NCBI GenBank assembly: GCA_025057115.1
Contig: JANWWZ010000006.1
Location: 62,001-126,000, forward strand
Direction: 5' to 3'
Length of the DNA stretch: 64,000 nucleotides
Source: Bernardetiaceae bacterium
GTDB taxonomy: Bacteria > Bacteroidota > Bacteroidia > Cytophagales > Thermoflexibacteraceae
Positions within the stretch are counted from its first letter, which is position 1, and every line of letters starts with the position of its first letter. Below the pieces are notes generated by a model. The model saw only the letters and a program-made list of their open reading frames with translations, made no database searches and had not been told where the DNA came from. The translations under genes and the position numbers were made by a program. Below are positions 1 to 8,837 of this stretch, piece after piece.

Positions 1-2
1 AA

Positions 3-692
3 CATTTTATTAGCCGCAAAGCTATGAACATTGATAGCATAGGGGCTAAAACAGTAGATTTATTTTTCGAAAAAGGACTTATCAGAACTCCTGCCGACTT
101 GTATCAGCTCCGCCGTGAAGATATTTTACAACTTGAAGGGTTTAAAGAACTTTCTTCGCAAAATATCATCAACGGCATTCAGGCTTCCAAAAACCAACCT
201 TTTAGCCGCGTGCTGTTTGCCTTAGGCATTCGCTTTGTAGGAGAAACAGTAGCAGAAAAACTAGCTGCTTACTTCAAGGATATTGATTCCTTGGCTAAGG
301 CTGACAAAGAAACGCTGATGCAAGTGCCCGAAATTGGCGAAAAAATAGCCGATAGTGTGCTCCGCTGGTTTGCCGATCCAGACAATCGCGCTTATCTGGA
401 AAGGTTGAAAGCTGCAGGAGTGCAACTAAGCATACCAGAAAATACAACAGTGCGTAGCCATAAGCTAGAAGGCAAAACTTTTGTTATTTCGGGTACTTTT
501 AAAAAGTATGGCCGAGAAGAGCTCAAGCAACTCATCGCCTCGCACAGCGGCAAAAATGTCAGTTCGGTTTCTTCTAAAACTGATTTTCTACTGGCGGGAG
601 AGGGAGTAGGACCTGCCAAATTATCAAAAGCTGAAAAACTGGGCGTCAAGATCATTTCAGAGGAAGAATTTGAACAGATGATAGCTGACTGA
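3..692 (+). CDS. ligA: NAD-dependent DNA ligase LigA, C-terminal part (5' end outside window)
   Basis: LigA seals nicks in duplex DNA using NAD+ and serves replication and repair. The frame is open to the left edge; the first residues (HFISRKAM) match the conserved start of the LigA helix-hairpin-helix region, so the adenylation and OB domains lie outside the window. Visible here are the HhH repeats (about the first 140 residues, including VPEIGEKIADSV) and a C-terminal BRCT domain beginning near KLEGKTFVISGTF. The stop codon TGA overlaps the next ATG by one base (TGATG), which suggests translational coupling to the membrane protein that follows. The call is secure; only the N-terminus is missing. 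Confidence 0.95.
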   Translation, partial: HFISRKAMNIDSIGAKTVDLFFEKGLIRTPADLYQLRREDILQLEGFKELSSQNIINGIQASKNQPFSRVLFALGIRFVGETVAEKLAAYFKDIDSLAKADKETLMQVPEIGEKIADSVLRWFADPDNRAYLERLKAAGVQLSIPENTTVRSHKLEGKTFVISGTFKKYGREELKQLIASHSGKNVSSVSSKTDFLLAGEGVGPAKLSKAEKLGVKIISEEEFEQMIAD

Positions 693-2056
693 TGGATTTT
701 CGGGACTTGCTCATTACACCAGTTTACATTTTAGTCATCAGCTTCGTGATGTATGCATTGCGGCGCCAACTTTCTCCGCCGCACTTGCGCAAGTTTTTCA
801 TGCCCGCGTTAATGGCAAAATTTGCAGGAGCAATTGCTCTTGGATTAATTTATTTTTTCTACTACGGCGGCGGGGATACGGATTTGTACTATATCTTGGG
901 TAGGTATATCACCGATAGTTTTTACAACAGCCCCTCAGCATTTTTCAAACTTATCTTCGGTCCCCTGGAGTACGACCCTGAAACTTTCCCCTACCTTTCC
1001 ATGAACATGTTTTACTACCGCAAGGACCATGACACGTACTTTTTGTTAAGGCTTGTAGCGGTAGCTAACCTGCTTACTGGAAGCGTTTACTCTGCCAGTG
1101 CTGTACTTTTTGCTACATTCAGTTTTCTAGGCAGTTGGGCTTTTTATTTAGCAATGGCACACATGTATCCACCCTATTACAGAACGCTAGCTATAGCCGT
1201 ATTATTTATTCCATCGGTTGTTTTCTGGGGCTCAGGGCTAATGAAGGACAGCATTACCTTCGGAGGTATGGGATTGGTGGTACATGCTTTTTACTTTGGC
1301 ATTATACAGCGCAAAAACCTGCTGCGCAACTTGCTCATAGGTGCACTTGGATTTTTCTTAGTAGCTTCTATTAAAATTTACATCATGTATTGCCTGATCC
1401 CTGCTCTTATGCTCTGGCTCTTCCTGCGCTTTCGCGACAATATGCGCTCAAAGTTAGCAAAGGCTCTTTCAGTTCCTTTTCTTATAGGAGTAGGGGGGAC
1501 GCTTAGCCTGCTAGCAGTACTAAAGCTCACTGCTGATACGGCTTATAGTTTAGACAAAATTGCCGCAAAAGCGGAAGTAACTGCTACCTATTTGCATCGC
1601 CAAGCCGAGGGACAGGGATCGGCTTATGAAATTCCAGAGTTTGATGGTTCCCTAACTGGCTTGCTAAAATATGTACCATATGGGGTCACTGTTTCGCTTT
1701 TTCGCCCATTTTTATGGGAAGCCAGAAGCCCTGTCCAACTAGTGGCAGCCATAGAAGCTACTTTCTTTATTTTTCTGACTTTGCGCGTGCTTTATAAAGT
1801 AGGTCTTCGCAAAGCAGTAGCTACTATTTTTGCAGAACACTTCGTTTTTGCTGCTTTGGCATTTGCCTTAGCTTTTTCCTTCGCAGTAGGAGTTACTTCT
1901 GGCAATTTTGGCACTTTGGTGCGCTACAAAATTCCCATGATGCCGTTTTATGTAGCGGCCCTGACTATTATATTAGAAAAAAACAAACGGCGCAGGTTAA
2001 TTCGGCAAATTCAGTTCGCTTCCACAGCTTCTTATCCTACTTATGCGCAAGCCTAA
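692..2056 (+). CDS. Polytopic inner-membrane protein, function unknown
   Basis: This 454-residue protein has about ten hydrophobic segments spread over its length, with longer polar stretches at residues 85-120 and 290-325. It has no signal peptide and no catalytic motif I can name. It starts on the last base of the ligA stop and its end overlaps the following glycosyltransferase by 14 nt, so the two are probably co-translated. From that neighbour and its shape, it could be a polysaccharide polymerase, flippase-like or lipid-linked sugar transferase component. That is inference from context only; I do not recognise the family. Confidence 0.8.
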   Translation: MDFRDLLITPVYILVISFVMYALRRQLSPPHLRKFFMPALMAKFAGAIALGLIYFFYYGGGDTDLYYILGRYITDSFYNSPSAFFKLIFGPLEYDPETFPYLSMNMFYYRKDHDTYFLLRLVAVANLLTGSVYSASAVLFATFSFLGSWAFYLAMAHMYPPYYRTLAIAVLFIPSVVFWGSGLMKDSITFGGMGLVVHAFYFGIIQRKNLLRNLLIGALGFFLVASIKIYIMYCLIPALMLWLFLRFRDNMRSKLAKALSVPFLIGVGGTLSLLAVLKLTADTAYSLDKIAAKAEVTATYLHRQAEGQGSAYEIPEFDGSLTGLLKYVPYGVTVSLFRPFLWEARSPVQLVAAIEATFFIFLTLRVLYKVGLRKAVATIFAEHFVFAALAFALAFSFAVGVTSGNFGTLVRYKIPMMPFYVAALTIILEKNKRRRLIRQIQFASTASYPTYAQA

Positions 2057-3161
2057 GATACTCTTTGCTGTAGGACATCGTCTGGGGCGCTCTCCAGGGC
2101 AACGCTTCCGCTTCGAACAATACCTCCAAGCTCTCTTGCAAGCAGGTTTTGACTACGACATTTCGCCATTGATTCCTACCCCACAAGAGGACCAAATTTT
2201 TTATTCTCATGGTAATTATCTAGGCAAGCTGAAAATTTTTCTTAAAAGTTTGTGGATTCGCTGTAAAGATTGGTGGCGCATCAAGCAATACGATATCGTT
2301 TTCCTCTACCGAGAAGCTCATTTTACTGGTTTAACGCTTTTTGAATGGCTCTTCAAACGCGCAGGTGTCAAAATGATTGTCGATTTTGACGATGCCATCT
2401 GGCTGCCAGTGGTTTCAGAGGGTAACAAGTCATTAGCATGGCTTAAAAATGCTCAAAAAATTAACAAAATTATCAAGTGGTGCGATTTAGTCATCGTAGG
2501 TAATCAATACTTAGCCAACTACGCCTTGCAGTTTAATCCTAGGGTAGCCATTGTTCCCACTACGTTAGACACTACTATTTTTTGCCCTCATAATCAGCGT
2601 TTTGCGCAAGCAAGAAAGCGCTACCGCCAGCAATCGCCCCGAGCCGTTGTCATCGGCTGGACAGGTAGCTTTAGCACTATTGAACATTTTGAATATGGCC
2701 TGCCAGCCTTGATTGCCATCAAAGAGAAATACGGGGCAAGGGTGCGCTTTAAACTCATCGGCGAGGCGCGCTACCACCATCAAGCTCTTGGCATTCAAGG
2801 TGTTGCTTGGCATCCTGACACAGAACTAGAAGAATTAGCTGAAATAGATATCGGCATTATGCCCTTGCCAGATACCCCCTGGACGCGCGGCAAGTGCGGC
2901 TTCAAAGGACTTACTTACATGAGTTTGGGCATTCCTGCCGTGCTCTCCCCTGTAGGAGTGAATCGAGAAATAATACGCGATGGCGAAAATGGATTTTTAG
3001 CAGCTACTGTGGAAGAATGGGTAGATAAACTTTCTTTACTCATTGAAAATGAGTCCCTTAGGGAGCAACTAGGGCAAGCTGGCAGAAAGACGGTAGAATT
3101 ATTTTACTCCCAACACTCTCAGCGCCAGCGATACGTACAACTGTTTCAAAGCTTGCTTTAA
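2043..3161 (+). CDS. Glycosyltransferase, family 4 (GT-B fold)
   Basis: This 372-residue protein has the two-lobed GT-B layout. The N-terminal lobe contains DFDDAIW and VIVGNQYLANYA segments. The C-terminal lobe starts near residue 200 with VIGWTGSFST and carries the donor-binding stretch around GKCGFKGLTYMSLGIPAV with GVNREII, typical of GT4/GT1-clan enzymes that use nucleotide-activated sugars. It would add a sugar to a cell-surface glycan or lipid carrier at the cytoplasmic face. It overlaps the upstream membrane protein by 14 nt, so the two probably act together in envelope polysaccharide synthesis. Sugar donor and acceptor cannot be told from the sequence. Confidence 0.88.
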   Translation: MRKPKILFAVGHRLGRSPGQRFRFEQYLQALLQAGFDYDISPLIPTPQEDQIFYSHGNYLGKLKIFLKSLWIRCKDWWRIKQYDIVFLYREAHFTGLTLFEWLFKRAGVKMIVDFDDAIWLPVVSEGNKSLAWLKNAQKINKIIKWCDLVIVGNQYLANYALQFNPRVAIVPTTLDTTIFCPHNQRFAQARKRYRQQSPRAVVIGWTGSFSTIEHFEYGLPALIAIKEKYGARVRFKLIGEARYHHQALGIQGVAWHPDTELEELAEIDIGIMPLPDTPWTRGKCGFKGLTYMSLGIPAVLSPVGVNREIIRDGENGFLAATVEEWVDKLSLLIENESLREQLGQAGRKTVELFYSQHSQRQRYVQLFQSLL

Positions 3162-3249
3162 TGCTAACAAGCAAAAAAAGTTAGCCATCACTTCCACAAG
3201 TGGCGGCATCTCTCTACATTAGAGCGCTTTTTTCAATTTTTATCTGCCT

Positions 3250-6200
3250 ATGAAAAGAAAAATTTTTACCAGCCTATTTGCCCTTTCGCTATCCTGGACG
3301 ATCCTAGGGCAAGAAAGGCAAATTAGCGGCGTTGTAACCGATGGCGCTGAAAAAGTTCCCTTGCCTGGTGTGTCGATTTTGGCCAAAGGCACGACCATAG
3401 GCACTGCTACCGATGGTGAAGGGCGCTACCAACTCAAAGTACCCGCTGAGGCTAAAGTGTTGGTCTTTAGCTTTGTTGGATTTGTAACCCAAGAAATAGA
3501 AATCGGCAATCGCACAAGCATTGACGTAGAAATGTTGCCTGACACGCGTACTTTGCAAGAAGTGGTTGTAACAGGCTATGGACAGCAAATTAAACGCGAA
3601 GTAACGGGAAACATTGCTAAAGTAGGGGGCACGGAAATTAAAGACATGCCATTACCTACTTTTGACAATGCCATCCAAGGCAAGGCGGCAGGAGTAGTAG
3701 TCAATGCAGGAGGCGGTAAATTGGGGCAGGCTATTCAAGTGCGCGTGCGGGGTCAGTCATCGGTATCGGCTTCTAATGAACCTTTGTATGTCATTGATGG
3801 CATTCCAGTTACTACAGCTGACTTAGGCAGCTTTGGCGGAGCTACTAACCCTCTGGCTGATATCAATCCTCAAGATATTGAATCCATTGAAATTTTAAAG
3901 GATGCTTCTGCAGGGGCTATTTTTGGTTCGCGGGCTGCTAATGGCGTAGTGCTAGTAACTACCAAGCGCGGAAAGGCTGGCAAAACCAATATCAACTTCG
4001 GAGTGCAATTGGGCAACAGCAAACCCACTCGCCGCGTCAAGTTTCTCAATGCACAACAATACCGAGAATTTTACCTCATGGCTGCCGCTAATTCTGACCG
4101 CATTGAAGGCATTTCCCCCAACGACCCCGATTCTTACACTACTTACATCAAAGAGTTCTTTGAAGTGCAAAGTTTAGGGCAAAATGTGGATACGGACTGG
4201 GGATCGCTTGCCTTCCAACATGCTCCTATGACGCAATACGACCTCAATATTAACGGCGGCAATGAAAAAACGGCTTTTTACGTTTCAGGACAACTGCTAG
4301 ACCAAAAAGGCATTTTAATAGGCAATGGTCTACAGCGCATTTCAGGAAGAGTTAATTTAGAACACCGGCTGTCCAATCGCTTTACTTTAGGAGCTAATAT
4401 GGGGCTTGCGCGCACGCTCAACCAGCGCATCTCGGGAGATCGGCAGTTTGACAACCCCATGCAAATAGTGGCAATCCCTTCCATCACTCCACACATCGAT
4501 CCGCAAACCAACTTGCCCATAGGCACCCCTCCTGGAGATATTAGCCTGCCCTTGTACTACAATCCCTTGATTAACATCGGCAACGCCTACTACAACACCA
4601 CCGTTTACCGCAACATCAGCACCTTATTCGGGCAACTAGAAATATTCAAAGGGCTAAGTTTCCGCTCTGAATTTGGAGTAGACCTCCTCAATCAACACGA
4701 GGAGCTATACTACAACAGCAAAACTCAACGCAACTTCGGAGCCCCTTTAGGGCTAGGGCGCAACCTCTATACCCGAGTGGAAAATTACAATACCAATAAC
4801 TTTTTCACCTTTGACCGCTCATTTGGTCAGCATGGCATTACTGCGGTAGCAGGTATATCCTACCAAGAGTCCCAACAAAAGGGCAACTTTATAGAAGGAC
4901 GCGATTTTCCTTCTGATGCTTACCGCATGATTGCCAGTGCTGCTCGCAAAACCGATGGTAGTTCTTCTCAAACTGATTTTCGCTTTTTGTCTTACTTCCT
5001 ACGAGCAAATTACAAGTTTAAAGAGCGCTATTTAGTTAGCCTAAGCGCCCGCGTAGATGGCTCGAGCCGCTTTGGCAACGAAAGCAAATATGGATTTTTC
5101 CCCGCTGCTTCTTTAGGGTGGATATTGAGCGAAGAGCACTTTTTGAAAGACAATGCAATAGTTTCTTTCCTCAAACTCCGCAGCAGCTATGGACGCACAG
5201 GAAACGCTGAAATTGGCAACTTTCCTGCTCGTGGTTTGTTTGCAGGTGCAGGCTATGCAGGCAACCCGGGACAAGCACCTGTTCAACTGGCAAACCCCCA
5301 TCTAAGCTGGGAAACCACCGACCAAATAGATGCTGGTCTAGACTTTGGACTGCTTAACAACCGCATTAGTGGAGAGATAGACTACTACTATAAGCATACC
5401 ACTGGCTTGCTGCTCAATGTGAATGTGCCAGCTACTACGGGATTTACTACCCAAGTGCGCAACGTAGGAGAGATGACCAACAAGGGCGTTGAAATAGTGA
5501 TCAACACCGAAAACCTTACGGGCGAACTTAGATGGCGCACCAGCTTTAATGCTGCTCGCAACATCAACAAAGTAACTAATCTGGCAGGGCAAATTATCGA
5601 AGCAGGGTTGAATAACATGAGCCGCGCCATGGAAGGGCAACCCTTAGGAGTATTCTTCACTGCTGAGTACGCTGGCGTAAATCCCGAAAATGGAGATGCC
5701 CTCTGGTACCGCAATCGCGTTTTGCCCGATGGCTCTATCGACCGCAGTACTACTAACCGATACAATGAAGCCCAACGCGTAGTAGTGGGCAGCCCCTTGC
5801 CTAAGTGGACAGGAGGTATTACCAACACTGTTAGCTATAAAGGATTTGACCTTAGCGTATTTTTCAACGCGCAGTTAGGACAAAAGATTAACTTCTACGG
5901 CGTGGGACGCTTCTCCTCTGCTAATGGTCGGTTTGAGGACAACCAAACGGTTGATCAACTCAATGCATGGACACCGCAAAATCGGAATACTGACGTTCCA
6001 GAGGCACGCTTGTTTTTCAACAATGGGGCGCAACCTTCGAGCCGCTTTATCTACGATGGTTCTTTTGTGCGCTTGCGAAACGTTACCCTTTCTTACAACG
6101 TGCCCAAGCAGTACGCTGCCAAACTAAAAATGAACGCTGCCCGCATTTTTATCTCAGGACAAAACTTAGCAACTTTCACCAAATACAAAGGCTGGGATCC

Positions 6201-6306
6201 AGAAGTCAATGCCGATGATATTGTAACTAACATTGCGCAAGGCTATGACTTTTATACCGCTCCTCAGCCGCGCACTGTTACCTTTGGGATCAATGTAGGA
6301 TTTTAA
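3250..6306 (+). CDS. SusC/RagA-type TonB-linked outer-membrane transporter
   Basis: This 1018-residue protein has a signal peptide (residues 1-20, ending ILGQ), a CarboxypepD_reg-like beta domain (about 24-97), a TonB-box-like LQEVVVTGYG (102-111), a plug domain (about 115-240) with the SusC signature DIESIEILKDASAGAIFGSR, and a 22-strand-type barrel ending in Phe. SusC proteins import oligosaccharides, peptides or other large nutrients through the outer membrane with TonB energy. The SusD partner follows 14 bp downstream. An ExbB/ExbD/TonB set lies at 28.2-30.1 kb. No glycoside hydrolase, peptidase or regulator is beside the pair, so the substrate is unknown. Confidence 0.96.
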   Translation: MKRKIFTSLFALSLSWTILGQERQISGVVTDGAEKVPLPGVSILAKGTTIGTATDGEGRYQLKVPAEAKVLVFSFVGFVTQEIEIGNRTSIDVEMLPDTRTLQEVVVTGYGQQIKREVTGNIAKVGGTEIKDMPLPTFDNAIQGKAAGVVVNAGGGKLGQAIQVRVRGQSSVSASNEPLYVIDGIPVTTADLGSFGGATNPLADINPQDIESIEILKDASAGAIFGSRAANGVVLVTTKRGKAGKTNINFGVQLGNSKPTRRVKFLNAQQYREFYLMAAANSDRIEGISPNDPDSYTTYIKEFFEVQSLGQNVDTDWGSLAFQHAPMTQYDLNINGGNEKTAFYVSGQLLDQKGILIGNGLQRISGRVNLEHRLSNRFTLGANMGLARTLNQRISGDRQFDNPMQIVAIPSITPHIDPQTNLPIGTPPGDISLPLYYNPLINIGNAYYNTTVYRNISTLFGQLEIFKGLSFRSEFGVDLLNQHEELYYNSKTQRNFGAPLGLGRNLYTRVENYNTNNFFTFDRSFGQHGITAVAGISYQESQQKGNFIEGRDFPSDAYRMIASAARKTDGSSSQTDFRFLSYFLRANYKFKERYLVSLSARVDGSSRFGNESKYGFFPAASLGWILSEEHFLKDNAIVSFLKLRSSYGRTGNAEIGNFPARGLFAGAGYAGNPGQAPVQLANPHLSWETTDQIDAGLDFGLLNNRISGEIDYYYKHTTGLLLNVNVPATTGFTTQVRNVGEMTNKGVEIVINTENLTGELRWRTSFNAARNINKVTNLAGQIIEAGLNNMSRAMEGQPLGVFFTAEYAGVNPENGDALWYRNRVLPDGSIDRSTTNRYNEAQRVVVGSPLPKWTGGITNTVSYKGFDLSVFFNAQLGQKINFYGVGRFSSANGRFEDNQTVDQLNAWTPQNRNTDVPEARLFFNNGAQPSSRFIYDGSFVRLRNVTLSYNVPKQYAAKLKMNAARIFISGQNLATFTKYKGWDPEVNADDIVTNIAQGYDFYTAPQPRTVTFGINVGF

Positions 6307-6320
6307 AACGGAAAAGCCAT

Positions 6321-7664
6321 ATGAAAATTGCAAATATTCTTTCTCTTGCCGCTCTTGTGCTCTTTTTGATAGCCTGCGGCGAAAGGCTCAATGTAGAACC
6401 TACCCAAAGTATCGACGAAGGCATTGCCTTAAGCGATGACCAAGCAGTAAAAGTAACCCTCACAGGGGCTTACGATGGCTTATCTAGTGGCAATGTGTAC
6501 GGCGGAGCTTTGCTCTATACTGCTGAATTACTAGGCGATGACCGCGAAGTAGTCTTTGGCGGCACTTTTTCTACCTTAGATGAAATCTGGCGAAAGTCCA
6601 TCACCACTACCAACGGAGTAGTGGCAGGTATATGGAGTAGTTGTTACAACGTCATTAACCGAGCCAATAACGTGCTTTCGGCTTTGGATAAGGTCAATCC
6701 GCAGGACAGGGCAAGGGTAGAAGGGGAGGCATTATTCATTCGCGGCATTATGCTCTTTGAGCTAGTGCGCTTATATGCCAAAACTTGGGGCGATGGCAAC
6801 AATGCTACCAACCCTGGCGTGCCTATTATCCTCAAACCTACTCGCATAGTAACCGATGCAGATTTTGTCTCGCGCAATTCGGTAGAGCAGGTTTACAACC
6901 AAGTAATTGCCGACCTGACCAAAGCAGAGCAGTTACTACCTACCTCTAACGGCATCTTTGCCACCAAAGGCGCTGCTGCTGCCATGCTTTCGCGCGTGTA
7001 TCTCATGCAAGGACGCTACGCGGAGGCTCGCGATGCCGCTAACCGCGTTATCAACACTGGACGCTATGCAATGGCGCGCAATTTTGCCGATGTATTCAAC
7101 GAAAATGCCGCTGACTATGCCCGAGAACACATCTTCCGCATTGTGGTTACCGACCAAGATGGAGTAAACAACATGAATACTTTTTACGCCTCGGCGGCCT
7201 TCCAAGGCAGGGGAGACATTCGCGTGCAGACAAAGCACTTGGACTTGTATAGCCCTGGCGACCTGCGGCGCGACTTTTTTTATCGCACAGGAGCTAATAC
7301 TTTCACTTCTAAATACAAAGACCAGTATGGCGACATATCCGTAGTCCGAATTACGGAGATGTTTCTTACTCGTGCCGAGTGCAATTTCCGACTGAATCAG
7401 CAAGTGGGGGCTACTCCGCTTGCGGATATTAATGCAGTCCGTCAGCGCGCAGGCTTACCGCCTTTGACTACTTTAACTCTCAGCGATATCCTTCGAGAGC
7501 GCAAGCTAGAACTTGCTTTTGAAGGACATCAAATTCACGACCTGAAGCGCAATCGCCTGCCCGTAACGGCAAGCCTGAATTTTAACGCCAACGCATTGGT
7601 GTTGCCCATTCCTCAGCGCGAAATAGACACCAACAAAAACTTAGTACAAAATCCAGGCTATTGA
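6321..7664 (+). CDS. SusD/RagB-type surface lipoprotein
   Basis: This 447-residue lipoprotein has a signal peptide with lipobox LIAC (Cys19) and the helical TPR-like SusD fold, with recognisable stretches such as GEALFIRGIMLFELVRLYA, the FATKGAAAAMLSRVYLMQGR region and the C-terminal LRERKLELAFEGHQIHDLKR followed by VLPIPQREID. SusD proteins sit on top of the SusC barrel at the cell surface and act as a lid that captures ligand. It lies 14 bp after susC, so they form one transcription unit that ends at a strong hairpin. At 447 residues it is shorter than many glycan-binding SusD proteins, which fits a peptide or small-ligand RagB-like role, but that is not certain. Confidence 0.95.
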   Translation: MKIANILSLAALVLFLIACGERLNVEPTQSIDEGIALSDDQAVKVTLTGAYDGLSSGNVYGGALLYTAELLGDDREVVFGGTFSTLDEIWRKSITTTNGVVAGIWSSCYNVINRANNVLSALDKVNPQDRARVEGEALFIRGIMLFELVRLYAKTWGDGNNATNPGVPIILKPTRIVTDADFVSRNSVEQVYNQVIADLTKAEQLLPTSNGIFATKGAAAAMLSRVYLMQGRYAEARDAANRVINTGRYAMARNFADVFNENAADYAREHIFRIVVTDQDGVNNMNTFYASAAFQGRGDIRVQTKHLDLYSPGDLRRDFFYRTGANTFTSKYKDQYGDISVVRITEMFLTRAECNFRLNQQVGATPLADINAVRQRAGLPPLTTLTLSDILRERKLELAFEGHQIHDLKRNRLPVTASLNFNANALVLPIPQREIDTNKNLVQNPGY

Positions 7665-7677
7665 TAAGGTGCAAATA

Positions 7678-7717
7678 AACTGGCTGCTGGCTAGATGTTG
7701 GTCGCCAGCAGTCAGTT
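7678..7717 (+). terminator. Strong hairpin after the susCD pair
   Basis: Two 14-nt arms (7678-7691 and 7704-7717) pair along their full length with one G-T wobble and enclose a 12-nt loop. The hairpin sits 14 bp after the susD stop. The bases after it are only moderately T-rich, so it may act as a terminator or as an mRNA 3' end stabiliser. Confidence 0.6.
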
Positions 7718-7748
7718 CTTAAAAATTTAGCTTGCGTCGAGATTTTCT

Positions 7749-8234
7749 ATGCCTAAAGCTATCCATTTACACATTTCGTTTTGGCTATACTCTTGCCTTG
7801 AAGAGTTACCAGAAAAAGAACGCTTCGTGTTAGAAACAGCGCGGCGGGCTATTTCTACTGCTTATGCTCCTTACTCTGGCTTTTGCGTAGGAGCTGCTGC
7901 ATTGTTATCCAATGGCGTAGTGGTTATAGGTAGTAATCAAGAAAATGCGGCTTATCCTTCGGGCTTGTGTGCTGAAAGAACGGCATTATTTGCAGCAGGT
8001 GCTCACTACAGTGGTCAAACCATTGAGATGTTAGCAGTAAGTGCGCAAAGGGCAGGAGAGAACAGGTACCGCCCTGCCCATCCTTGCGGAGCTTGTTGCC
8101 AAGTCATTGCAGAGTACCAAGATCGGCAGCAAAAATCCATGCGCATCATCATGGAAGGAGAGGACGGTCAAATTAGAGTGGTAGATGGCGTTGAAGCTCT
8201 TTTGCCTTTTCGGTTTGGCAAACATAGCTTGTAA
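7749..8234 (+). CDS. cdd: Cytidine deaminase
   Basis: Converts cytidine and deoxycytidine to uridine and deoxyuridine in pyrimidine salvage, in the cytoplasm. The zinc site is complete: CAE at Cys74 and catalytic Glu76, and PCGAC with Cys113 and Cys116. Substrate-binding segments YAPYSGFCVGAA and NQENAAYPSG match the homotetrameric cytidine deaminase family. At 161 residues it carries an N-terminal extension of about 25 residues over the shortest members; an internal start is possible but no better ATG exists before the conserved region. It is transcribed alone, after the susCD hairpin and convergent with the following gene. Confidence 0.95.
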   Translation: MPKAIHLHISFWLYSCLEELPEKERFVLETARRAISTAYAPYSGFCVGAAALLSNGVVVIGSNQENAAYPSGLCAERTALFAAGAHYSGQTIEMLAVSAQRAGENRYRPAHPCGACCQVIAEYQDRQQKSMRIIMEGEDGQIRVVDGVEALLPFRFGKHSL

Positions 8235-8282
8235 ATGTCATTGATTTGAATTTTTTGCATTTGATTTTGATTACAACTGATG

Positions 8283-8771
8283 CTACATGCAAATTTTTTC
8301 GGCAATCCAGCAGGCAAGTTGTTCTAAAAAATACTGGTCTGTAGTATCAAAGTTGTTGAGTTGGTCGCTGTCCACATCCAGCACCATAGTTACTTGGTTG
8401 TCTTTTATCACCGGCACTACAATTTCTGACTTAGAGAGGGTGCTGCAGGCAATATGTCCTGGAAATTGTTCTACATCGGGCACTAGAACAGTTTGGCGCA
8501 TTTGCCATGCATAGCCACAAACTCCTTTGCCAAAGTCGATGCGCGTGCAAGCTACAGGTCCTTGAAAGGGACCTAACACGAGTTGATTTCCTTTGACTAG
8601 ATAAAAACCGACCCAAAAAAATCCCATTGCTTCTTTCAAGGCAGCGGCTATGTTAGCCAAATTTGCAATCATGTCGTTTTCATTTTCAGTGAGGGCATAA
8701 ATTTGTGGCAAAAGGGCAGTGTATTTTTCCGCCTTGCCAAGAGTGGGGTCAATTGTAATGCTTTCAGCCAT
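8283..8771 (-). CDS. msrC: Free methionine (R)-sulfoxide reductase, GAF domain (MsrC type)
   Basis: A 162-residue single GAF-domain protein of the fRMsr family, which reduces free L-methionine-(R)-sulfoxide using a thiol relay recharged by thioredoxin. All three family cysteines are present: Cys75 (VACTRI), Cys85 (GKGVCGYA) and Cys109 (GHIAC), along with the SEIVVPV strand. It is convergent with cdd and divergent from metZ, placing methionine repair beside methionine synthesis; a protein-bound methionine sulfoxide reductase (MsrA) lies 6 kb away. The start ATG leaves 66 bp to the divergent metZ start, room for promoters for both. Confidence 0.93.
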   Translation of the reverse strand: MAESITIDPTLGKAEKYTALLPQIYALTENENDMIANLANIAAALKEAMGFFWVGFYLVKGNQLVLGPFQGPVACTRIDFGKGVCGYAWQMRQTVLVPDVEQFPGHIACSTLSKSEIVVPVIKDNQVTMVLDVDSDQLNNFDTTDQYFLEQLACWIAEKICM

Positions 8772-8837
8772 GGCTCAAAGATAGGTCCTCTTGTAAAAGT
8801 TTTGCTAAAAATAGAATTGCCTTGCTAAATTGCAACT

